A stretch of 64,000 nt of DNA from Elymus sibiricus (lineage: Eukaryota > Streptophyta > Magnoliopsida > Poales > Poaceae): NCBI GenBank assembly GCA_039707655.1, contig CM077674.1, forward strand, positions 239,741,904 to 239,805,903, read 5' to 3'. Numbering within the stretch: position 1 is the stretch's first letter; the number at the start of each line of letters is the position of its first letter. Below are positions 57,729-64,000 of the stretch, one piece after another. The notes beneath the pieces were generated by a model. The model saw only the letters and a list, made by a program, of their open reading frames with translations, was not told where the DNA came from and searched no databases. The position numbers were made by a program, and so were the translations under genes.

Positions 57729-58387
57729 GCCCGTTGCTTTATCCTCCACCAGCGTCATCATGCGCATGAAAACAATTTAAGTTTTAAATTAGATCTGATC
57801 AATTCTGGTTATGTATCGCGACCTATGCTGGCGGGTGAGCGCTTCATCGCCTCCCTTATCTTATTCTGCCTCTGTATGATTTTTTTGTTCCCTACGCTTT
57901 TCTGGATGCTTGCTGGCACTAATATTCTCAACGCGAGTGCCCTGAGGGAAACAGGTCCCTTGGCAGCTTGTCAGTAATGTAGCTCTAGGCAGGCTCTACT
58001 TTTGCCGGATCCGGTGATGCCGCTTAAATTGTTTGAGTGTACTCGAAACAAAGTAAGGGTGTAGCCAGCTACGGTAAGGTTCCTCTGCATGCAGGTTTCT
58101 CATACAGAGGCCAAGCCGTCAAAGGGGAAACACGACTGAAGGGTTCATCTCAAAGTTAACCAACTTAACTTTTCCCGCTTTCAAGCCTTTGTCGATCATA
58201 AGAGGAATTGCTCAGCCATCAAGTGGGGTGTTGTCTATGCCCCTTATCACTCCCCTCGGGAAACTTGCTCGCGGAGGAACTTCTTTACCTTTCAGAAAAG
58301 AAAGAAGAAACAGGAGGCCTTAATGGCTTGTTTAGCTTTTTATTTGAAATGAAGGGTGGCACAACGACATATGTAAACATGCATAGT
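57729..58387. other. Spacer between convergent Tat genes
   Basis: The antisense gene ends at 57728 and the last pol frame ends at 58388 from the other strand, so their 3' ends face each other across about 660 bp. No coding signal. Transcripts from both strands would overlap here. Confidence 0.65.
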
Positions 58388-59764
58388 CTAAAACAAAAGT
58401 TGCGGGACACTTAGCTTCATTTTATTACGTGCGGCGTCTGCGCCCGGCCCTGTACAAAGGATTACATGTCTGGCCAACAAGACATGTACAAGAAAGGTGG
58501 TTGCCGGTAAGCCCAGCAACCTTGCCCTATGGGTAGAACTTGCGAAGATGTTCGATGTTCCATGAATTCTGCATAGGGGTGCCATCTTCAGTCTCCAGAT
58601 GAACTGCGCTGGGCCTTCCCACTTCGGCATCAACTTGTTTGATCCCTTGGCGGATAGGATACGCTGAAAGACAAGGTCACCTTCCTCAAAGCTCCAGTCG
58701 TTAACTTTGCGGCTATGGTAGCAGTGCAAAGCTTGCTGGTAGCGTGCTGCTCATACAGCCGCCTGGAGATGATCCTCCCCAAGGAGCATGGCATCATCTT
58801 GCCACAGCTGCTCTTACTCTGCCTCATCATAGGTGAGTACTTGAGGATATGAGTTTAGTGGGAGCACCGCTTCTGCACCGTATACCAGGGAGAAGGGTGT
58901 CTGACCGGTAGCTCGATTCGGTGTCATTCTGAGGGACCAAAGAACCGTCGGCAACTCATCAATCCAACGCCTTCCGCACTTGCTCAATTTGTCAAAAGTC
59001 CTTGTCTTGAGGTCTCGCAACACTTCCGCATTTGTCCTCTCCGCTTGACCGTTGCTCCTCGGGTGAGCTATGAATGTGAAACAGATTTTGCTTCCAAGCT
59101 CTTGGAGGTATTGCATGAAGGCGTGGCTCGTGAATTGGGTGCCATTGTCGGTGATGACCCTGTTAGGTACACCAAAGCGGCAAACCAACCCCTTGAAGAA
59201 CTTGACAGCTGACTACGCAGTTACCTTTCTCACTGGCTCCACTTACGGCCACTTTGTAAACTTGTCGATTGCAACGTACAAGAATTCAAAGCCCCAGGCA
59301 GCACAGGGGAAAGGGCCCAAGATGTCGAGCCCCCAGACCGAAAAGGGCCAAGAGGGTGGTATTGTTTGAAGGGCTTGTGCTGGTTGATGTATGTGCTTTG
59401 AATGGAACTGACATGCTTCACACTTGGTTACTAACTCAGTTGCATCCTGGAGGGCGGTGGGCCAATAGAAACCTTGTCGGAAGGCCTTACCGACAAGGGC
59501 TCTTGAACCGATGTGGGAGCCACATATGCCTCCATGTATCTCTGCCAACAGCTCTAGTCCGTCTTCCCGGCAAATGCACTTGAGTTTCACACCATTCGGT
59601 CTTTTTCTGTACAGGTGTTCATCAACAAACTGATACATACTTGACTGACGGACTACTTTCTCAGCTTCTTCTTGCTCATCGGGAAGCTCTCCTGTTTGAA
59701 GGAACTGGACTATCTGTTGTGCCCATGCCGGAGCATGAGACTCGACGACAAGGACTAAAGGCAT
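58388..59764 (-). pseudogene. Tat integrase, broken
   Basis: HHCC zinc region (IHGGICGSHIGSRALV...CEACQFH) near 59560-59440. The catalytic core has the first Asp in WGLDILGPF (about 59340), the second in ITDNGTQF (about 59150) and the Glu in NGQAERTNAE (about 59045). A TAG at 59213 splits the core between the two Asp residues, and a TAA at 58814 separates the core from the C-terminal part. Beyond a frame change the C-terminus has the usual KVNDWSFEEGDLVFQR start of the chromatin/DNA-binding domain. Integrase would join the cDNA to the host DNA. Confidence 0.9.
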
Positions 59765-59919
59765 CTCCTCGGGCGTAAGAATGTTTGTCTCGATGGCGAA
59801 GGCTGCCGGAGAATGTTATTTGTTCTGGGCCTGATTTTCATTCCCTGAAACCCCCTCGTTGGTAGCCCCTAAGGGCTCTGCCGAGGAGTGCTTGCCGGTG
59901 TTCAATTTTCTTCTCTTGT

Positions 59920-60720
59920 TGGCCTATGTTACTGGCGTGACGGAAGGTTGCTTTATGTGGAGCAAGAAGGTTCCTGGTTCCACAGGTAGCTTCTGCGTGG
60001 CACATTTCGAGAGGTGGTCAGCAATGCTATTTTCCGCACGAGGAATGTGCTTGGTTTGCGACCCATCGAAATGTCCTTCCAACTTTCTCACTTCTTCCAC
60101 ATATGCCTGCATCAGCGGGCACTGATAATCCTTGTTAACTTGTTTCACAACAAGCTGCGAGTCACCACAGATGATCAACTTTCTGATCCCAAGCTCAATT
60201 ACGATCCTAAGACCGGCAAGGAGCCCCTCATACTCAGCAGTGTTGTTTGTGGCTTCCTCTCGGGGAAAGTGCATCTATACCACGTACTTGAGATGCCCTC
60301 CGGTAGGTGTGACAAGCAGCACACTGGCACCGGTGCCTTGCAGCGAAAAGGCACCATCAAAGTACATGATCCAGTCCTTTTCACTTTCCTTGCCGGGGAG
60401 GGTAATCTCTTGAACCTCTTCGTATTTCGTTGGGGTCCATTCTGCAATGAATTCTGTCAATGCTCTACTCTGTATAGTTGACGTGCTCTCGAACTTGAGT
60501 GCAAAGCTTGACAGCTCCAACACCCACTCCACTATCCTGCCGGTTGCGTCTGGATTCCTCAAAAGCCTCTGCAGCGAGAAGCGGGTGACAACGGTGATAT
60601 CATGTGCTTGGAAATAATGGCGCAGTTTCCGAGAGGCCATAAGAAGGATGAAGAGCAGCTTCTGCACACCAGAATATCTTGACCTAGCCCCCTGGTAACG
60701 GAGCTCACAAAGTACATTGG
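59920..60720 (-). pseudogene. Tat RNase H region (two RNase H-like segments), broken
   Basis: The first segment, next to RT, is degenerate (QKLLFILLMASRKLRHYFQA, about 60667-60600). The second has WIMYFDGAFSLQGTGASVLL (first Asp, about 60365), NNTAEYEGLLAGLRIVIELG (Glu), IICGDSQLVVKQVNK (Asp) and RAENSIADHLSK (Asp), matching the extra archaeal-type RNase H known from the Tat group. A frame break lies between the first Asp and the Glu at about 60275. All four catalytic acids can be seen across the pieces. The enzyme removes RNA from RNA-DNA hybrids during reverse transcription. Confidence 0.82.
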
Positions 60721-60978
60721 TCGCTGCACCATCTTCTTTTTCGGATCCCCTCTAGTTTCCTATGCATATTCTTCCTCACTGGCACCATGCTCTGCTGGGG
60801 GAGCCCCCGGCTTGTCGCTTGGCGGGTTTGCTGCTGCGGTCTCTTCGTCCTCAGCTTCTCTCTGCACAACTAGCGTGGCACTAACCACTTGATTCATTGC
60901 TGCCAATTATAACAACAGCGGTTCTTGTGGTTTGGGTGCGACCAAAGTTGGCAAAGAGGAGAGGTACCTCTTCAGGAC

Positions 60979-61864
60979 TTACAGCGCAGCTTCCGCTTCC
61001 GGGGTCCATTTTACTGGACCAGCCTTTTTCAAAATTTTGAAAAATGGCAAGGCGCGTTGGGCAGACCTGGAGATGAACCTGCTTAGTGTTCCTATGCAGC
61101 CGGCAAGCTGTCGTACTTCCTTGACACGCTTTGGTGCCTCTATCTGCTCTATTGCTTTAATCTTACCAGGATTGGCTTCGATATCACGCTTCGATACGCC
61201 AAAAACACACTTCTCTGGGTTGAGCTTCAAGTTTCATTTTGCGTATATAGGCAAACGTCTCTGCTAGGTCTTGAATGAGAGTGGCCTTGTCCTTGGTCTT
61301 GACAACTATGTCATCCATGTACGCTTCCGCGTTCCTGTGCAGCTGAGGCCCAAAACCAATTTGGATGGCCCTGGCAAAGATTGAACCTGCATTCTTCAAC
61401 CCGAAAGGCATGCGCACGAAGTAGAACGTGCCACATGGGGTGATGAATGCGGTTTTCTCTTCATCTTCCTTGGCCATAAAGATCTGGTGGTACCCAGAAT
61501 ATGCGTCAAGGAAAGATAGCAAGTCATAGCTGGCAGTGGAGTCCACAATTTGGTCAATGCGCGGCAAAGGGAAAGGGTCTTTTGGGCATGCTTTGTTGAC
61601 ATCAGTGAAGTCAATGCAAAGCCTCCACTTTCCATTTGCTTTGTGTATGATGACAGGATTGGCTAACCATGTTGGATGTCACACTGCTCTGACCAGACCA
61701 GCTGCTTCTAGTTTCTTGATTTCTTCTGTGGTGAAGTGTTGCCGCTCCAAGGCTTGCTTTCTAACTTTCTGCTTGACGGGCCGGGCGTGAGGACAGACAG
61801 CGAGGTGGTGCTCAATTACCTCCCTGGGAACACCTGGGATGTCAGATTGTTCCCAAGCAAACAC
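60979..61864 (-). pseudogene. Tat reverse transcriptase, broken
   Basis: Starts near FAWEQSDIPGVPREVIEHHL. After AAGLVRAV a TGA at 61679 replaces a probable Arg before HPTWLANPVIIHKANGKWR. Then come CIDFTDVNKACPKDPFPLPR, YSGYHQIFMAKEDEEKTAF, MPFGLKNAG and the active-site box AYMDDIVV (61310-61321), which is intact. A frameshift near 61230-61190 leads into LNPEKCVFGVSKRD and FFKILKKAGPVKWT, the thumb/connection region. Copies the RNA into DNA. Confidence 0.92.
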
Positions 61865-61903
61865 ATCATTGTTCGCCCGCAGGAAGGCAACGAGCGCGCT
61901 TTC

Positions 61904-62674
61904 CTATTTGGCATCGAGGGTGGCGCTGATGGTGTAGAAACCGCCAGAGCCATCTGCCTTCACTGACACCTTCTTCATTGCCGGGATAGCGACCTTGGTT
62001 TTCTGGGTCTGAGCATTGGAGCTTCCCGGCACATCGTCGACGGGCGCGCAGCACTCCGGAGAGGCACGCTTCCCGGATGACTCGTCGGAATGCTGGCATT
62101 TCTTCTCTTTTCTCTTCTTGGCGGGAGGGGTTGCCTTGACAGCGTCCGCTGCCGCTGCTTCTTTGAACATCTGCTCCACACAGATCACATCATCCTTCTT
62201 GTCCAAGGGGATGGTAATGTTACCCATCGGCCCTGGCATCTTTGGTGTGTTGTAGGCGTAGTGTGATGCTGCCATGAACTTCGCCAGGGCTGGGCGACCC
62301 AATATCCCATTATATGGCAAAGGAATCTTGGCTACATCGAACACAACCTTCTCAGTCCTATAGTTGAGTTCCCCGCCAAACGTCACCGGCAAGGTGATCT
62401 TCCCCTTGGGCTGGCTTCTCCCTGGATTAACCCCTTGGAATGTACCCATGGGCTTGAGGTCTCCATCAAGAATCTATAGCCTCTTGATCACGTCTGGTGA
62501 GATCAGGTTCATGCCGGCCCCGCCATCAACCAACATTTTCATGACCTTGAGGTTGCTGATTGTCGGTGAAACCAACAACGGCAAGCACCCGACTACTGTC
62601 GTGCGGTCAGGGTGATCCTCAACGTCGAAAATGAGGGGCGTGTGGGACCATTTCAATGGTTTTTGGGCACCCAA
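61904..62674 (-). pseudogene. Tat protease and downstream linker, broken
   Basis: The aspartic protease site reads KMLVDGGAGMNLISPDV (Asp-Gly-Gly) near 62535-62485. A stop at 62474 follows, then FDVAKIPLPYNGILGRPALA, the second conserved part of the protease fold (ILGRP). A Lys-rich linker (PPAKKRKEKKC) runs to a stop at 61904. Cleaves the polyprotein. Confidence 0.88.
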
Positions 62675-62739
62675 TGCCGGCTCTGCTGCAATGACTTCAC
62701 GTGCCCACTGCTTGAGTTGGCGGTGGGAGGAGTGCAGCT

Positions 62740-63940
62740 ATGCACCACCGTCAATGCACATGGCGTCGGTTGCTCTCTGGAACTCTTGTTCACTGGACTC
62801 ATCTTCATCTTCATCAACACCATTATCATCATCTCCTTTCTTGTCACGGCCTCGTGCAGGCTTCTCCTTCTGCTGCTTGGCCTTGTCACGGCGAATCCCT
62901 TGGCCGCCGCGACTTTTCTTGCCGGGTCCTCCCGCACTATCCTGACCCTTTTTCCTGGTCGCGCTGCTTGTACTCAACCCTTTGCTTCTCAGCAAGCAGT
63001 TCGACTGTACGGCACTCCTGAAGATCATGGCCCTTAGTGCGGTGGATCTTGTAGTACAGCCCGTCGTTCTTGCCGGCCTTCTCCCCTGCCGCGGCCTCCC
63101 GGCAGTCAGCACACCCGGCAACATCCTTGCCGGGGCTGTCTACCTTGACCTTCTTGGCAGTGTCGCCGGAGCCCTCTATGGCCATCACCCGTCTTCCTTT
63201 GCGCTTCCGATTATGCTTCCGGCCTTTTCCTTTAGGGGTGGCAGCATTGTTGTTTTCAGAATCGACTTCCCCGCCAGCATCCTCTCCGGGGAGCCACATC
63301 CCCTCTTTCGCACGCACACACTTGTCTGCCAATGTGTACAATTCACTGACATTCCTTGGCAGCTTGACGTTCATCTTCTCCTGCATCTTCCTATTGCGTA
63401 CATTCGTGTGGAATGTGGCAATGATGGCCGCGGGGTGCATGTTAGGAATGTTGCGGTGCACACGTCTAAACCTCTGTATATACTTGCGCAAGGATTTGCC
63501 CGCTATTTGCGGGATCACTTGCAGGTCACTGGGCTAACTGGGTGCTTTGTGGCCCTGGTAAAAGCACCAATGAACTCATTGCATAGATCAGACCACGAAG
63601 AAATGGAACCTTTCGGTAGGTTCATCAGCCAAGACCTCACAGTGGGTTTTAAGACCAAAGGGAAGTAATTGGCGAGAACCTTCTCATCTCTTCCCCCGGC
63701 AGCCCACACTGCGATCGCGTAGATGCTCAAGAACTCTGCCGGGTTCAGGGTGCCGTCATATTTTTCTGGCAAGTCTGGCTTGAAGGTTCGGGCTGATGGC
63801 CATCGAACTTGCTGCAGCTCTCGGGTGAAGGCTAGGTAACCCACTGTCAAAGGCAGGAACCTGTCAACACCTGGTGCCGGCTCATCAACAACTGGGCCAT
63901 TGCGCTTGTCAGAACGATGGTGTGTCCCCGACACCGTTCA
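62740..63940 (-). pseudogene. Tat gag, broken, start not defined
   Basis: WPSARTFKPDLPEKYDGTLN and SWLMNLPKGSISSWSDLCNE, about 63800-63590, form the Retrotrans_gag core. A frame change near 63535 leads into VIPQIAGKSLRKYIQRFRRV and the rest of the domain. After a Lys/Arg-rich stretch a zinc-binding-like motif follows (YYKIHRTKGHDLQECR), where the first expected Cys is Tyr. The start codon is unclear; a short ATG frame upstream is closed by a stop. Gag forms the particle around the RNA. Confidence 0.85.
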
Positions 63941-64000
63941 TTGGTTGTGCGAGCATCTTCTGCTCTTCTTTCCTGCAGCACCTGGCACTGGTCCCACTGC

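Larger units (their letters stand above)
42260..64000 (-). mobile_element. Gypsy retrotransposon, Tat type, runs off the right edge
   Basis: The minus-strand coding order gag, protease, RT, RNase H, integrase defines Gypsy. Two RNase H-like segments between RT and integrase, and a long antisense frame between integrase and the 3' LTR, are hallmarks of the Tat group (as in RIRE2, Grande and similar grass elements). The left LTR is 42260-43145. The right (5') LTR, the PBS and the gag start lie beyond 64000. A second, younger element (44833-55121) sits inside the antisense frame, so the visible Tat sequence is about 11.5 kb without it. Stops and frameshifts break all genes. Confidence 0.9.

Overview
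The window is intergenic DNA from a large, repeat-rich grass genome, most likely a Triticeae species (wheat, Aegilops, barley or relatives). The main evidence is a Maximus/SIRE-type Copia element, a CACTA transposon with TIR CACTACTAGGG, Stowaway-type MITE ends, Gypsy LTRs with tRNA-Asp or initiator tRNA-Met primer sites, and a grass-type F-box/DUF295-like gene. I see no intact cellular gene, rRNA, tRNA or CRISPR array. Almost every long reading frame belongs to a transposable element and most are broken.

Layout. 1-2971: old intergenic DNA with dispersed short repeats. 2977-9605: complete non-autonomous Gypsy-type LTR element (TSD GCGCT, tRNA-Asp-type PBS). 9611-11115: old intergenic DNA. 11121-25648: complete but dead Copia element of the Maximus/SIRE lineage on the minus strand (TSD CGGCC, initiator-Met PBS), with a broken 3.7-kb extra reading frame downstream of pol. 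25654-38900: intergenic DNA and an F-box/DUF295-like host gene on the minus strand, split by a 10.9-kb CACTA transposon (26664-37600, TSD GTA); the host frame reads straight across the insertion point once the transposon and one TSD copy are ignored. 38900-42254: intergenic DNA, part of which repeats sequence from 1600-2650. 42260 to beyond 64000: Gypsy element of the Tat type on the minus strand with gag, protease, RT, RNase H and integrase. Downstream of pol it has a long antisense reading frame on the plus strand. Nested inside that frame is a very young non-autonomous LTR element (44833-55121, TSD CCCAA) with unusually long LTRs (4260 and 4295 bp) around only 1.73 kb of internal DNA.

How the parts relate. 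Five insertions were resolved; the boundaries of four are fixed by matching TSDs. The CACTA carries two same-strand genes, a TNP2-like transposase and a second protein with Ulp1-protease-like features, both full of stops. The most interesting structures are non-coding: (1) five tandem stem-loops in each long LTR with an invariant core and different but self-complementary outer arms; (2) a 196-bp inverted repeat upstream of the second CACTA gene, related to the region upstream of the transposase gene and so a candidate silencing hairpin; (3) a copy of the CACTA terminal region (leader-like sequence, purine tract, subterminal repeats) placed internally in front of the second gene; (4) a duplicated primer-binding-site block swallowed by the LTR end of the first Gypsy element. 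Positions were read by eye, and family names rest on remembered hallmarks rather than a search.
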